Assembly: GCF_014648395.1 (NCBI RefSeq)
Contig: NZ_BMRA01000015.1
Location: 1-64,000 of the forward strand
Length of the DNA stretch: 64,000 bases
Reading direction: 5' to 3'
Source of the DNA: Micromonospora fulviviridis
GTDB taxonomy: Bacteria; Actinomycetota; Actinomycetes; Mycobacteriales; Micromonosporaceae
Shown: piece after piece, positions 1-7,584 of the stretch
Layout of the letters: every line of letters starts with the position of its first letter
Position numbering within the stretch: position 1 is the first letter of the stretch
The notes under the pieces: generated by a model
Seen by the model: only the letters and a program-made list of their open reading frames with translations
Told to the model about the DNA's origin: nothing
Database searches by the model: none
Translations under genes and position numbers: made by a program

Positions 1-2
1 AC

Positions 3-173
3 GGCAACACCCACTCCTTCGAAGGCGGCCACTACATCAGCGTCGTCGGCTACCGCGACAACGGGAAGACCGTCACCATCGCCGACTCCGCCGACCCGAA
101 CATGGCCTCCTACCGGATGAGCGTGGACAACCTCGCCGACTGGATCGCCACCCGCGGCTACAGCGCCTCCTGA
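3..173 (+). CDS. C39-like cysteine peptidase, C-terminal fragment
   Basis: Only the last 56 codons lie in the window; the gene starts upstream. The reading frame contains GGHYISVVGYRD followed by VTIADSAD, the arrangement of the catalytic His and the Asp/Asn of papain-like C39 (Peptidase_C39_2) domains, and it stops at TGA 171-173. These proteins are usually secreted by actinomycetes and many are hydrolases of unknown substrate. The catalytic Cys and any signal peptide would be upstream and cannot be checked. The gene is convergent with dusB and shares a hairpin terminator with it. Confidence 0.6.
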   Translation, partial: GNTHSFEGGHYISVVGYRDNGKTVTIADSADPNMASYRMSVDNLADWIATRGYSAS

Positions 174-188
174 CGATCCGAGCAACAC

Positions 189-230
189 GCGAAAGGGCCC
201 GACCCCTCATGGGGTCGGGCCCTTTTCGCG
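189..230. terminator. Bidirectional hairpin terminator between the C39 peptidase and dusB
   Basis: An inverted repeat has arms GCGAAAGGGCCCGACCCC and its complement, a TCAT loop and a single-base bulge (AAA against AAAA). It lies in the 59 bp between two convergent stop codons, so it can serve both genes. Confidence 0.8.
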
Positions 231-232
231 CG

Positions 233-1405
233 TCAGCCGCCGGAGTCGTCCAGCTCGGCGCCGTCCGGCGGGGTGTCGTCGTCGCGGCTGGCCAGCCAGC
301 CGTCGGGCAGGAAGACCTTGCCCGGGGAGTTGGTCCGGCCGCGCGGCTGGCCGAGGGTCTCCACCGGGAACGGCACGGTCGGGTCGAGCTTGCCGAGCAG
401 GTCGTCGAGCTGGGCCAGGCTGTCGATCATCGCGAGCGAGCGGCGCAGCTCGCTGCCGATCGGGAAGCCCTTGAGGTACCAGGCGACGTGCTTGCGGAAG
501 TCGGTGCAGCCGTCGCGCTCGCCCCGGACCGGGTTGCGGGCGCCGGCCACGAACTGGTCGACCAGCAGCTCGGCGTGCCGCCGCATGGTCGCCGCCACCT
601 CGCCGAGGTTCGGCAGCCGCCGCTCGGTGCGGCCGTTGAACGCGGCCTCCAGGTCGGCGAAGAGCCACGGCCGGCCCAGGCAGCCCCGCCCGATCACCAC
701 GCCGTCGACGCCGGTGTGGGCGACCATCCGCAGCGCGTCGTCGGCCTCCCAGATGTCGCCGTTGCCGAGCACCGGCACGTCGAGCGCCTGCTTGAGGGTG
801 GCGATGGCGTCCCAGTCGGCGGTGCCCGAGTAGCGCTGCGCGGCCGTACGCCCGTGCAGGGCGACCGCGGCCACGCCGGCGTCCTGGGCGGCGAGGCCGG
901 CCTCGACGTACGTCAGGTGGTCGTCGTCGATGCCCTTGCGCATCTTCACGGTGACCGGCACCCCGGCGGGGGACGCGGCGTCCACGGCGGCCCGGACCAG
1001 CCGGGCGAAGAGCCGGCGCCGCCACGGCAGGGCCGACCCGCCGCCGCGCCGGGTGACCTTGGGGACCGGGCAGCCGAAGTTCAGGTCGATGTGGTCGGCG
1101 AGGTTCCTCTCGACCACGATCCGCACGGCGGCGGCGGTGATCTCCGGGTCGGTGCCGTAGAGCTGGAGGCTGCGCGGGTGCTCGTCGGCGCCGAAGGCGA
1201 TCATGCGGAGCGTCTTCGGGTTCCGCTCGACGAGCGCCCGGGTGGTGATCATCTCGCAGACGTAGATGCCGCCGCCCTGCTCCCGGCAGAGCCGGCGGAA
1301 GCCGACGTTGGTGATCCCGGCCATCGGCGCGAGCACCACGGGCGGCCACACCTGGTGGGGGCCGAGGGTGAGCGGGCGCAGCGCGGGCAGGGTCGGGGCG
1401 GTCAC
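233..1405 (-). CDS. dusB: tRNA-dihydrouridine synthase (DusB type)
   Basis: This 390-aa flavoenzyme reduces specific uridines in the D-loop of tRNA to dihydrouridine using FMN and NADPH. The N-terminal TIM barrel begins with the family signature LAPMAGITNVGFRRLC (about residues 25-40). The catalytic Cys is in DLNFGCPVPKV (Cys112), and the FMN phosphate-binding stretch VDGVVIGRGCLGRPW is near residue 235. Length is normal for actinobacterial DusB. The GTG start at 1405 is chosen because a TACACT hexamer ends 6 nt upstream and no Shine-Dalgarno is visible, so the message is probably leaderless. It follows glyS on the same strand but a strong hairpin separates them. Confidence 0.93.
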   Translation of the reverse strand: MTAPTLPALRPLTLGPHQVWPPVVLAPMAGITNVGFRRLCREQGGGIYVCEMITTRALVERNPKTLRMIAFGADEHPRSLQLYGTDPEITAAAVRIVVERNLADHIDLNFGCPVPKVTRRGGGSALPWRRRLFARLVRAAVDAASPAGVPVTVKMRKGIDDDHLTYVEAGLAAQDAGVAAVALHGRTAAQRYSGTADWDAIATLKQALDVPVLGNGDIWEADDALRMVAHTGVDGVVIGRGCLGRPWLFADLEAAFNGRTERRLPNLGEVAATMRRHAELLVDQFVAGARNPVRGERDGCTDFRKHVAWYLKGFPIGSELRRSLAMIDSLAQLDDLLGKLDPTVPFPVETLGQPRGRTNSPGKVFLPDGWLASRDDDTPPDGAELDDSGG

Positions 1406-1411
1406 CGCACA

Positions 1412-1417
1412 AGTGTA
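1412..1417 (-). promoter_or_regulatory. -10 hexamer of dusB (leaderless)
   Basis: TACACT on the minus strand ends 6 nt before the GTG start of dusB. It sits just beyond the glyS terminator, giving dusB its own promoter. Confidence 0.55.
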
Positions 1418-1447
1418 CGGGGCCCCGACCGACCGGTCGGGGCCCCG
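1418..1447 (-). terminator. Terminator of glyS
   Basis: A perfect 13-bp stem CGGGGCCCCGACC with a GACC loop lies 10 bp after the glyS stop. There is no U-tract, as is usual in high-GC actinomycetes. Confidence 0.75.
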
Positions 1448-1456
1448 TGACCAGCG

Positions 1457-2836
1457 TCAGCAGCCGGGCAGGCGCTCGATCAGGTAGCGCTCGACCTGGT
1501 CCAGGGAGATGCGCTCCTGGGTCATGGTGTCCCGGTTCCGCACGGTCACCGCGTTGTCGTCGAGGGTGTCGAAGTCGACGGTGACGCAGAACGGGGTGCC
1601 GATCTCGTCCTGCCGCCGGTAGCGGCGGCCGATGGCCTGCGAGTCGTCGAACTCGACCACCCAGCGCTTGCGCAGGTCGGCGGCGAGCTGCTTGGCCTTC
1701 GGCGAGAGCGCCTCGTTGCGGGACAGCGGCAGCACCGCCACCTTGACCGGGGCCAGCCGCGGGTCGAAGCGCATGACGGTGCGCTTGTCCACGCCGCCCT
1801 TGGTGTTCGGGGCCTCGTCCTCGTCGTACGCCTCGAGCAGGAAGGCCAGCACCGCGCGGGTGAGGCCGGCGGCCGGCTCGATCACGTACGGCATCCAGCG
1901 CTCGCCCTTGGTCTGGTCGAAGTACGACAGGTCGACGCCGGAGTGCTTGCTGTGCGTGGACAGGTCGAAGTCGGTCCGGTTGGCGATGCCCTCCAGCTCG
2001 GCGAACTCGGTGCCGCCGAACTGGAACCGGTACTCGATGTCGACGGTGCGCTTCGAGTAGTGGGAGAGCTTCTCCTTGGGGTGCTCGTAGAAGCGCAGGT
2101 TGTCCTCGGTGAGGCCCAGGTCGAGGTACCAGTTCCAGCGCTCCTGGAGCCAGTACTCGTGCCACTTCTCGTCGGTGCCCGGCTCGACGAAGAACTCCAT
2201 CTCCATCTGCTCGAACTCGCGGGTGCGGAAGATGAAGTTGCCCGGGGTGATCTCGTTGCGGAACGACTTGCCGGTCTGCGCGATGCCGAACGGCGGCTTC
2301 TTGCGGGCGACCGTCTCCACGTTCTTGTAGTTGACGAAGATGCCCTGGGCGGTCTCCGGGCGCAGGTAGTGCAGGCCCTCGTCGCTCTCCACCGGGCCCA
2401 GGTAGGTCTTCATGAGGCCGTTGAACATCTTCGGCTCGGTGAAGGTGCCCTTGTTGCCGCAGTTCGGGCAGTTCAGCTCGGTCAGCGAGGTCAGCGGCTT
2501 GCCGTGCTTGGCCTCGTACGCCTCTTCCAGGTGGTCGGCGCGGAACCGCTTGTGGCAGGACTGGCACTCGGTGAGCGGGTCGACGAACTCGGCGATGTGG
2601 CCGCTGGCCTCCCACACCTTGCGGGCCAGGATGACCGCGGAGTCCAGGCCGACGACGTCGTCGCGCTGCTGGACCATGGTCTTCCACCACTGCCGGCGGA
2701 CGTTCTCCTTGAGCTCCACGCCGAGCGGACCGTAGTCCCACGCCGACCGGGTGCCCCCGTAGATCTCGCTGGAGGGGAAGACGAAGCCCCGGCGCTTGGC
2801 GAGGCTGACGACGGCGTCGATACGGTCGGCTGGCAT
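1457..2836 (-). CDS. glyS: Glycyl-tRNA synthetase (homodimeric, class II)
   Basis: It charges tRNA-Gly with glycine using ATP in the cytoplasm. The 459-aa product starts MPADRIDAVVSLAKRRGFVF. It has a zinc pair CQSCHKRF / CPNCGNKG near residues 95-140, class II motif 2 in FRNEITPGNFIFRTREFEQM, a motif-3 region GLTRAVLAFLLEAYDEDE, and a C-terminal anticodon-binding domain. The ATG at 2836 is chosen over an upstream ATG at 2965 because CGTAGGAGGAAAC places a strong Shine-Dalgarno directly before it; the longer version would read through the upstream terminator hairpin. This is the alpha2 type used by actinobacteria, not the bacterial alpha2beta2 type. Near certain. Confidence 0.97.
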   Translation of the reverse strand: MPADRIDAVVSLAKRRGFVFPSSEIYGGTRSAWDYGPLGVELKENVRRQWWKTMVQQRDDVVGLDSAVILARKVWEASGHIAEFVDPLTECQSCHKRFRADHLEEAYEAKHGKPLTSLTELNCPNCGNKGTFTEPKMFNGLMKTYLGPVESDEGLHYLRPETAQGIFVNYKNVETVARKKPPFGIAQTGKSFRNEITPGNFIFRTREFEQMEMEFFVEPGTDEKWHEYWLQERWNWYLDLGLTEDNLRFYEHPKEKLSHYSKRTVDIEYRFQFGGTEFAELEGIANRTDFDLSTHSKHSGVDLSYFDQTKGERWMPYVIEPAAGLTRAVLAFLLEAYDEDEAPNTKGGVDKRTVMRFDPRLAPVKVAVLPLSRNEALSPKAKQLAADLRKRWVVEFDDSQAIGRRYRRQDEIGTPFCVTVDFDTLDDNAVTVRNRDTMTQERISLDQVERYLIERLPGC

Positions 2837-2890
2837 GTTTCCTCCTACGCCGGCTGGCGGTCGGCGGGGGTGATGTGAGTAAAACCGGAT

Positions 2891-2928
2891 GGCTCGGGAC
2901 AACGGTACGACCACCGTGCTCCCGAGCC
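2891..2928. terminator. Hairpin between glyS and the DUF4878-like gene
   Basis: Outer arms GGCTCGGG / CCCGAGCC and inner arms ACGGT / ACCGT form an interrupted stem. It is just downstream of the gene ending at 2950 and within the region preceding glyS, so it most likely terminates the former. Confidence 0.6.
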
Positions 2929-2949
2929 CAGTAGAATACCGGGGCCCGG

Positions 2950-3504
2950 TCAGCTCACCCCGCACACCTCCATGCCGCCGGTCTGCTGGTCCGGCGCCAG
3001 CGTCACGGTCTGCGCCTCCCGCTTGCCGCCGGCCAGGGTCACGTCCACCGGCACGGTCAGCGTCGTGGTGTCGACCTCGCCCACCCGGTAGCCGGAGACC
3101 TGCGGCTCGGTGGCCACCCGCTGCTCGAACTCGCGCCGGGACTCGCGTCGCCGGGCGTCGTCGCAGAGCTGGTCGTACGCCTTGGACCAGTCCTTCGCGA
3201 CGAGCGCCTGGTAGTAGTCGTCGGTGACCGCGCGGCCCTGCTCCTCGACGGCCTGCACGTTGCTCACCGCCAGCCCGACCACGGCCGCGCCGCCCCCGCC
3301 GCAGCAGAGCAGCACGGCGAGCGCGCCGACGCCGAGGCCGAGCCAGAGCCGGGCCCGGCCGCCCTCGGTGGGCGGGGCGGCGAACGGCGGGGCGACCCCG
3401 GGGCCCTGCGGCGGCGCGGGAACGCCCGGCTCGCCCGGCGGCACTGGCGGCACGCCCGGCGGCACGGGCGGAGGTGGTGGGGCGGCCGGCCCGGGAGCGG
3501 TCAT
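2950..3504 (-). CDS. Proline-rich membrane-anchored protein with NTF2-like (DUF4878-type) domain
   Basis: This 184-aa product has a Pro/Gly-rich cytoplasmic N-terminus (residues 1-50) and one hydrophobic segment (LWLGLGVGALAVLLCCGGGG, about 54-80). An extracellular domain follows, starting AVTDDYYQALVAKDWSKAYD, the pattern of DUF4878/NTF2-like modules that occur as exported single domains in actinomycetes. Two Cys (CDD and the C-terminal VCGVS) may form a disulfide. No enzymatic function can be assigned. The ATG start has a TACCCT hexamer 7 nt upstream, so translation is probably leaderless. Longer upstream frames are overlaps with the next gene. Confidence 0.75.
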   Translation of the reverse strand: MTAPGPAAPPPPPVPPGVPPVPPGEPGVPAPPQGPGVAPPFAAPPTEGGRARLWLGLGVGALAVLLCCGGGGAAVVGLAVSNVQAVEEQGRAVTDDYYQALVAKDWSKAYDQLCDDARRRESRREFEQRVATEPQVSGYRVGEVDTTTLTVPVDVTLAGGKREAQTVTLAPDQQTGGMEVCGVS

Positions 3505-3511
3505 ACGCGCC

Positions 3512-3517
3512 AGGGTA
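3512..3517 (-). promoter_or_regulatory. -10 hexamer of the DUF4878-like gene
   Basis: TACCCT (minus strand) is separated from the ATG at 3504 by 7 nt; leaderless arrangement. Confidence 0.5.
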
Positions 3518-3529
3518 GTGCCCCCCGCC

Positions 3530-3871
3530 TCAGCGGTAAGGACCTGCGGCCCGATCACTGGCCACCACGACGATCTCGCCGTCCGGCGCGGCACTGGCCA
3601 GTGTCTCGTACGCCGAGGGCTCGTCCACCGAGCGGGCGAGCAGCGGCACCGCGCTGACCTTGACGTCGAAGCCGCCCAGCGCCCGGCGGTACGCCCCGAC
3701 CGACTCCCACTCGGTGAGCAGGCACCAGTGGTCGGGGTCGTCCAGGGCGCGGAGCAGATCGCCGCGCAGGTAGCCCGGGCGGGCGGCGAGCGCGGCGAGG
3801 GCGGCGTGCGCCTCCCGGGTGAACTCCTCCGCCACGTCGGCGTCCACCACGAACCGGTTGGTGACCAGCAC
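3530..3871 (-). CDS. Antibiotic-biosynthesis-monooxygenase-like (ABM) dimeric barrel protein
   Basis: A 113-aa cytoplasmic protein whose first half (MLVTNRFVVDADVAEEFTRE ... PGYLRGDLLRALDDPDHW) follows the ABM ferredoxin-like pattern: a first strand, a helix with the spaced Ala/Leu face, then a strand containing a Trp-Glu pair (TEWES). ABM proteins are heme-degrading or quinone-forming mono-oxygenases or have no known activity. Nothing here fixes the substrate, and no heme-oxygenase Asn/His pair is obvious. The GTG start at 3871 follows GAGGAGG by a good spacing. It is divergent from a small membrane protein 27 bp away, so the two promoters overlap. Confidence 0.7.
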   Translation of the reverse strand: MLVTNRFVVDADVAEEFTREAHAALAALAARPGYLRGDLLRALDDPDHWCLLTEWESVGAYRRALGGFDVKVSAVPLLARSVDEPSAYETLASAAPDGEIVVVASDRAAGPYR

Positions 3872-3885
3872 CGGGTTCCTCCTCG

Positions 3886-3891
3886 TAGAGT
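3886..3891 (+). promoter_or_regulatory. -10 hexamer of the 85-aa membrane protein
   Basis: TAGAGT is followed by 7 nt and then the ATG at 3899. It lies inside the leader of the divergent ABM gene, so the two transcription units share control DNA. Confidence 0.5.
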
Positions 3892-3898
3892 CTGTGGC

Positions 3899-4156
3899 AT
3901 GCAGCGTACGCAGAGTCCCGTGCTGTCCCGGTTGGCCCGGCTCAATCCGACGACGGTCTTCCTGGCCGCGCTGGTCCTGGTGCTGGTCGGGCTCTTCGCT
4001 CCCGGTGCGGCGGGTGGCGTGCTGCTGCTGGCGCTGGCCGCGGGGCTGGTGTGGTTGATGACCGTCACCTGGCCGGTGCAGGCGCCCGCGACCCGGGTGC
4101 TCCGGCTGCTCATGCTGACCCTGCTGATCACGATCGCGCTGGCGAAGCTGCTCTGA
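3899..4156 (+). CDS. Small two- to three-helix membrane protein
   Basis: An 85-aa protein with a basic N-terminus (MQRTQSPVLSRLARLNPTTV), hydrophobic segments at about 18-35 (FLAALVLVLVGLFAPGA) and 39-53, and a third at the C-terminus (LRLLMLTLLITIALAKLL). It resembles short conserved membrane proteins found next to housekeeping genes in Micromonosporaceae and Streptomyces (DUF6703-like; the family number is from memory). No function is known. The start is supported by the leaderless TAGAGT hexamer. Confidence 0.7.
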   Translation: MQRTQSPVLSRLARLNPTTVFLAALVLVLVGLFAPGAAGGVLLLALAAGLVWLMTVTWPVQAPATRVLRLLMLTLLITIALAKLL

Positions 4157-4190
4157 CAGTTGACCTGCGCAGACATGCAATCATGCGTTT

Positions 4191-4220
4191 TTGACAATCA
4201 ATTTCGTTATCGCGGACAGT
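4191..4220 (+). promoter_or_regulatory. znuA promoter: TTGACA -35, spacer 18, GACAGT -10
   Basis: TTGACA at 4191-4196 and GACAGT at 4215-4220 are separated by 18 bp. The -10 ends 6 nt before the znuA ATG, so the transcript is probably leaderless. Confidence 0.5.
4192..4212 (+). promoter_or_regulatory. Candidate Zur operator overlapping the znuA promoter
   Basis: TGACAATCAA-T-TTCGTTATCG is a 10-1-10 imperfect inverted repeat (6 of 10 positions pair). It lies within AT-rich DNA that stands out from its GC-rich surroundings. It fills the -35/-10 spacer of znuA, where a zinc-loaded Zur dimer would block polymerase. The zur gene lies at the end of the same island. The match to the actinobacterial Zur consensus (TGAAAATGATTTTCA type) is partial, so this is inference. 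Confidence 0.45.
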
Positions 4221-4226
4221 AGTCAC

Positions 4227-5168
4227 ATGACCGTCCGCTCAGCCCCCCGCGTCCTCGCCGCCGCCACCGCCGCCCTGCTCGGCCTGGGCGGCCTCGCCGC
4301 CTGCTCGGACGGCGGTGGTGGTGGGAGCGACCCGGACCGCGTTGACGTGGTGGCGGCCTTCTACCCGCTCCAGTTCCTCGCCGAGAAGATCGGTGGTGAC
4401 GCCGTCCGGGTCACCAACCTGGCCAAGCCGGGCGCCGAGCCGCACGACCTGGAACTCAACCCCCGGCAGGTGGGCCAGGTGGCCGACGCCGAGCTGATCG
4501 TCTACCTCACCGGGTTCCAGCCGGCCGTCGACGAGGCGGTCGAGCAGAACGGCGGCGACCGGGCGTTCGACGTCGCCGGCGTACAGCCGCTGCTCGACGC
4601 CGCCGCCGGCGGCCACGAGCACGAGGGCGAGGCCGGCCACGAGGAGGAGAGCGGCGGCAAGGACCCGCACCTCTGGCTGGACCCGACCCGGCTGGCCACC
4701 GTCGGCGACCGGCTCGCCGAGCGGCTCGGCAAGGTCGACCCGGGCCGGGCCGCCGACTTCACCGCCCGGGCGGCGGCGCTGCGCACCGAGCTGACCGGGC
4801 TCGACGCCGAATACACCCGGGGCCTGGCCACCTGCCAGCGCCGGGAGATCGTGACCAGCCACACCGCCTTCGGCTACCTGGCCGCGCACTACCGGCTCGA
4901 ACAGGTCGGCATCACGGGCCTCAGCCCGGACGCCGAGCCCTCCCCGCAGCGCCTCGCCGAGGTGGCGAAGGAGGCCCGGGAGCACGGTGCCACCACCATC
5001 TTCTTCGAGACGCTGGTCAGCCCGAAGGTCGCCGAGACCGTGGCCCGGGAGGTCGGGGCGAAGACCGCCGTGCTCGACCCGATCGAGGGCCCGCCGGCCG
5101 ACGGTGACTACCTTTCGGCGATGCGCGCCAACCTCCAGACCCTGCGGACCGCCTTGGACTGCTCATGA
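4227..5168 (+). CDS. znuA: Zinc ABC transporter, substrate-binding lipoprotein
   Basis: A 313-aa cluster A-I (ZnuA/AdcA) binding protein that captures Zn(II) outside the membrane for ZnuB/ZnuC. The signal peptide ends in a lipobox LAAC (Cys26). The metal ligands of the family are visible: His73 in EPHDLEL, a His-rich acidic loop GGHEHEGEAGHEEE (128-140), His148 in KDPHLWLDP, and the His of TSHTAFGYLA. The His-rich loop points to zinc rather than manganese. The ATG at 4227 is preferred to one at 4191 because the latter lies within the promoter. The stop overlaps the znuC start, so the genes are translationally coupled. Confidence 0.92.
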   Translation: MTVRSAPRVLAAATAALLGLGGLAACSDGGGGGSDPDRVDVVAAFYPLQFLAEKIGGDAVRVTNLAKPGAEPHDLELNPRQVGQVADAELIVYLTGFQPAVDEAVEQNGGDRAFDVAGVQPLLDAAAGGHEHEGEAGHEEESGGKDPHLWLDPTRLATVGDRLAERLGKVDPGRAADFTARAAALRTELTGLDAEYTRGLATCQRREIVTSHTAFGYLAAHYRLEQVGITGLSPDAEPSPQRLAEVAKEAREHGATTIFFETLVSPKVAETVAREVGAKTAVLDPIEGPPADGDYLSAMRANLQTLRTALDCS

Positions 5169-5926
5169 CCGAACCCGTGATCCAGGTCGCGCACGCCGCC
5201 GTCGGCTACGACGGCCGGGCGGTGCTGCGGGACGTCTCCCTGACCGTCACCGCCGGCGAGGTGGTCGCCGTGCTCGGCGCCAACGGCTCCGGCAAGTCCA
5301 CGCTGATCCGCGCCGTGCTCGGCCTGGTGCCGCTGGGCGCCGGGTCGGTCACCCTCTTCGGCACGCCGCAGCGCCGCTTCCGCCAGTGGCACCGCATCGG
5401 GTACGTCCCGCAGCGGCTCGGCGCGGGCAGCGGCGTACCCGCCACGGTGGGCGAGGTGGTGGCCTCCGGACGGCTGGCCCGCCGGGGCGTGCTGCGCCCG
5501 CCGCGCCGGGCCGACCGGGAGGCGGTGGCCGCGGCGCTGCGCGCGGTCGGGCTCGCCGATCGGGCCGGCGACCCGGTCGCCACCCTCTCCGGCGGCCAGC
5601 AGCAGCGCACCCTGATCGCCCGGGCGCTGGCCGGCCGGCCGGAGCTGCTGGTGCTCGACGAGCCGACCGCCGGGGTGGACGCGGCCAGCCAGGAGGCGTT
5701 CGCCGGCGCGCTGCGGGACTTCCGCGACGGCGGCGGCACGGTGCTGCTGGTCGCCCACGAGCTGGGGCCGCTGCGCCCGCTGATCAGCCGGGCGGTCGTC
5801 GTCCATCAGGGCGGCATCTGCCACGACGGCGCGGTGCCGGAGCCGGCCGGGCACCACGCCGAGCCGGGCCACGACCACGTGCACCCGCACTGCGACGAGG
5901 AGCCCGCCGGGCTGTGGAGCATGTGA
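5165..5926 (+). CDS. znuC: Zinc ABC transporter, ATP-binding protein
   Basis: A 253-aa ATPase that powers the ZnuB permease. It shows Walker A GANGSGKST (about residues 37-45), a Q-loop in GYVPQRLG, the ABC signature LSGGQQQR, Walker B ELLVLDEPTAG and the switch His in LLVAHELG. The C-terminus carries a His-rich tail (HHAEPGHDHVHPHCDEE), which can bind metal and is typical of zinc importers. It starts 4 nt before the znuA stop and ends in an ATGTGATG junction shared with znuB. Confidence 0.93.
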   Translation: MTEPVIQVAHAAVGYDGRAVLRDVSLTVTAGEVVAVLGANGSGKSTLIRAVLGLVPLGAGSVTLFGTPQRRFRQWHRIGYVPQRLGAGSGVPATVGEVVASGRLARRGVLRPPRRADREAVAAALRAVGLADRAGDPVATLSGGQQQRTLIARALAGRPELLVLDEPTAGVDAASQEAFAGALRDFRDGGGTVLLVAHELGPLRPLISRAVVVHQGGICHDGAVPEPAGHHAEPGHDHVHPHCDEEPAGLWSM

Positions 5927-6801
5927 TGGACCTCTTCTTCCACTACGACTTCATGCTGCGCGCCCTGGTCGGCGCGCTGGTCATCGGGCTGGCCGCCCCG
6001 GCGCTCGGCATCTACCTGGTGCAGCGCCGGCTGGCGCTGATCGGTGACGGCATCGGCCACGTGGCGCTCACCGGCGTCGGCGCCGGGCTGCTGCTCAACC
6101 GCTCCCCCGTGCTCGTCGCGGTCGTCGCGGCCACGCTGGGTGCAATCGTCATCGAGTTGGTCCGCTCGCGCGGGCGTACCTCCGGTGACCTGGCCCTGGC
6201 GCTGCTCTTCTACGGCGGCATCGCCGGCGGCGTGATGCTGGTCGGGCTCTCCGACGCCAGCAGCGGGTCGCTCAACGCGTACCTCTTCGGGTCGCTGACC
6301 ACGACGTCGCCGGCCGATCTGATCACCATCGGCGTGCTCGGCGTGGCGATCCTGGTGACCATGCTGGCGCTGCGCCCGGCGCTCTTCGCGGTCTGCCACG
6401 ACGAGGAGTACGCCCGGGTCTCCGGCCTGCCGGTGCGGGCGTTGAACCTGCTCCTCGCGGTGGGCACCGCGGTGACCGTGACCATCGCCATGCGGGCGGT
6501 CGGGGTGCTGCTGATCAGCGCCCTCATGGTGGTGCCGGTGGCCACCGCGCAGCAGGTGACCCGGGGGTTCCGGAGCACCATGGTGGCGGCCATGGCGCTG
6601 GGGCTCTTCGCGGCCGGCGCCGGGGTCTGGGTGGCGGCCACCGCCGACACCGCGCCCGGCGCCTCGGTGGTGCTGCTGGCGATCGGCTCGTTCCTGGTGG
6701 TGGCCCTGCTGGCGGCGGGCCGGCGGGCGCTGCGCCGGCGGACCCGCCTGGCCGCCGTTCCGGTGGCCGAGCCGCCGGAGCACGAGGTGGTCCTCGGGTG
6801 A
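5926..6801 (+). CDS. znuB: Zinc ABC transporter, membrane permease
   Basis: A 291-aa ABC-3 family integral membrane protein with about eight hydrophobic segments. It starts MDLFFHYDFMLRALVGALVI and has the family's GDGIGHVALTGVGAG loop near residue 40 and a coupling-helix region around DEEYARVSGLPVRALN. It forms the zinc channel with ZnuC. The ATG overlaps the znuC stop by one base (TGATG), so the start is well fixed; longer upstream reading is antisense-like shadow. Confidence 0.93.
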   Translation: MDLFFHYDFMLRALVGALVIGLAAPALGIYLVQRRLALIGDGIGHVALTGVGAGLLLNRSPVLVAVVAATLGAIVIELVRSRGRTSGDLALALLFYGGIAGGVMLVGLSDASSGSLNAYLFGSLTTTSPADLITIGVLGVAILVTMLALRPALFAVCHDEEYARVSGLPVRALNLLLAVGTAVTVTIAMRAVGVLLISALMVVPVATAQQVTRGFRSTMVAAMALGLFAAGAGVWVAATADTAPGASVVLLAIGSFLVVALLAAGRRALRRRTRLAAVPVAEPPEHEVVLG

Positions 6802-6832
6802 GGCCGTCCCGGCCGGCGCTGCTGGCATTGGT

Positions 6833-6838
6833 TACCGT
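6833..6838 (+). promoter_or_regulatory. -10 hexamer of the arsR-zur pair
   Basis: TACCGT ends 6 nt before the ATG at 6845. It gives the regulators a leaderless promoter of their own, independent of znuACB. A direct repeat GTTAC-C-GTTAC covers it and could be an autoregulatory site. Confidence 0.5.
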
Positions 6839-6844
6839 TACGGG

Positions 6845-7147
6845 ATGACGGTCACGAACGGTTACGACGCCTTCGAGGGCGCGGGTGACCTGCTGCGCGC
6901 GCTGTCGGCGCCGATCCGGCTGGCGATCGTCAGCGAACTGGCCCAGGGCGAGCGCTGCGTGCACGAACTGGTGGAGAAGCTCGGCGCCCCGCAGCCGCTG
7001 GTCTCCCAGCACCTGCGGGTGCTGCGCGGCGCGGGCGTGGTGCGCGGCTCGCGGCGCGGCCGGGAGATCGCGTACGCCCTGGTGGACGAGCACGTCGCGC
7101 ACATCGTGGCGGACGCCGTCAGCCACGCCGGGGAGGGGCCGTCGTGA
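6845..7147 (+). CDS. ArsR-family metalloregulator-like transcription factor
   Basis: A 100-aa winged-helix repressor: LLRALSAPIRLAIVSELAQG (helix 1-2), VHELVEKLGAPQPLVSQHLR (recognition helix region, about 38-57) and the wing GSRRGREIAYALVDEHV. A His-containing C-terminus (VAHIVADAVSHAG) resembles the alpha-5 metal site of SmtB/NmtR-type sensors, and a single Cys (ERCVHEL) is present. Its position between znuB and zur suggests it senses zinc or another divalent metal. The gene overlaps zur by 4 nt (GTGA). Sensing specificity is inference. Confidence 0.85.
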   Translation: MTVTNGYDAFEGAGDLLRALSAPIRLAIVSELAQGERCVHELVEKLGAPQPLVSQHLRVLRGAGVVRGSRRGREIAYALVDEHVAHIVADAVSHAGEGPS

Positions 7148-7536
7148 CCGAGGGGGCACTGCGCAACACCCGGCAACGGACCGCCGTGAGCGCCCTGCTG
7201 GCCGAGGTCGAAGGCTTCCACAGCGCCCAGGACCTGCACGCCATGCTGCGCCAGCGCGGCCAGCGGGTCGGGCTGACCACCGTCTACCGGACCCTCCAGG
7301 GGCTCGCCGACGCCGGCGAGATCGACGTGATGCGCCCGCCCGGCGGCGAGCACCTCTACCGGCGGTGCAGCGAGGGCCATCACCACCACCTGGTCTGCCG
7401 GGCCTGCGGCCGGACCGTGGAGGTGGCCGGCCCCGCGGTGGAGAGCTGGGCCGAGCGGGTCGCCGCCGAGCACGGGTACGCCGAGGTCAGCCACACCCTG
7501 GAGATCTTCGGGACCTGCCCGGCCTGCGCCGGCTGA
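7144..7536 (+). CDS. zur: Zinc uptake regulator (Fur family)
   Basis: A 130-aa Fur-family repressor. The DNA-binding domain contains HSAQDLHAMLRQRGQRVGLT and TTVYRTLQGLADAGEI. Metal sites include the HHHHLVCRACG run (His79-82, Cys85, Cys88) and a second CxxC at Cys125/Cys128, the structural zinc site. The family includes Fur, Zur and Nur; the znuACB context makes zinc the likely signal. The GTG start overlaps the arsR stop. It probably represses znuA through the operator-like palindrome at 4192-4212. Confidence 0.88.
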   Translation: MTEGALRNTRQRTAVSALLAEVEGFHSAQDLHAMLRQRGQRVGLTTVYRTLQGLADAGEIDVMRPPGGEHLYRRCSEGHHHHLVCRACGRTVEVAGPAVESWAERVAAEHGYAEVSHTLEIFGTCPACAG

Positions 7537-7584
7537 GAAAACTCCCCCGTGCCCGCGCGGCCCGGCCGTGGCACGCTGTCCGGC

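Noticed and set aside
207..2741. 844-aa minus-strand frame across dusB and glyS
   Set aside because: It is a different frame of the same strand, spans the glyS terminator, and gives an Arg/Pro-rich translation while the real enzymes are recognised in the other frame.
2837..2950. T-box or other riboswitch before glyS
   Set aside because: No T-box sequence (AGGGTGG...ACCGCG) or specifier-like stem is seen. The hairpin there is better explained as a terminator of the gene on the left.
2836..2965. Longer glyS start at 2965
   Set aside because: It would extend through the terminator hairpin, and AGGAGG sits directly before the ATG at 2836.
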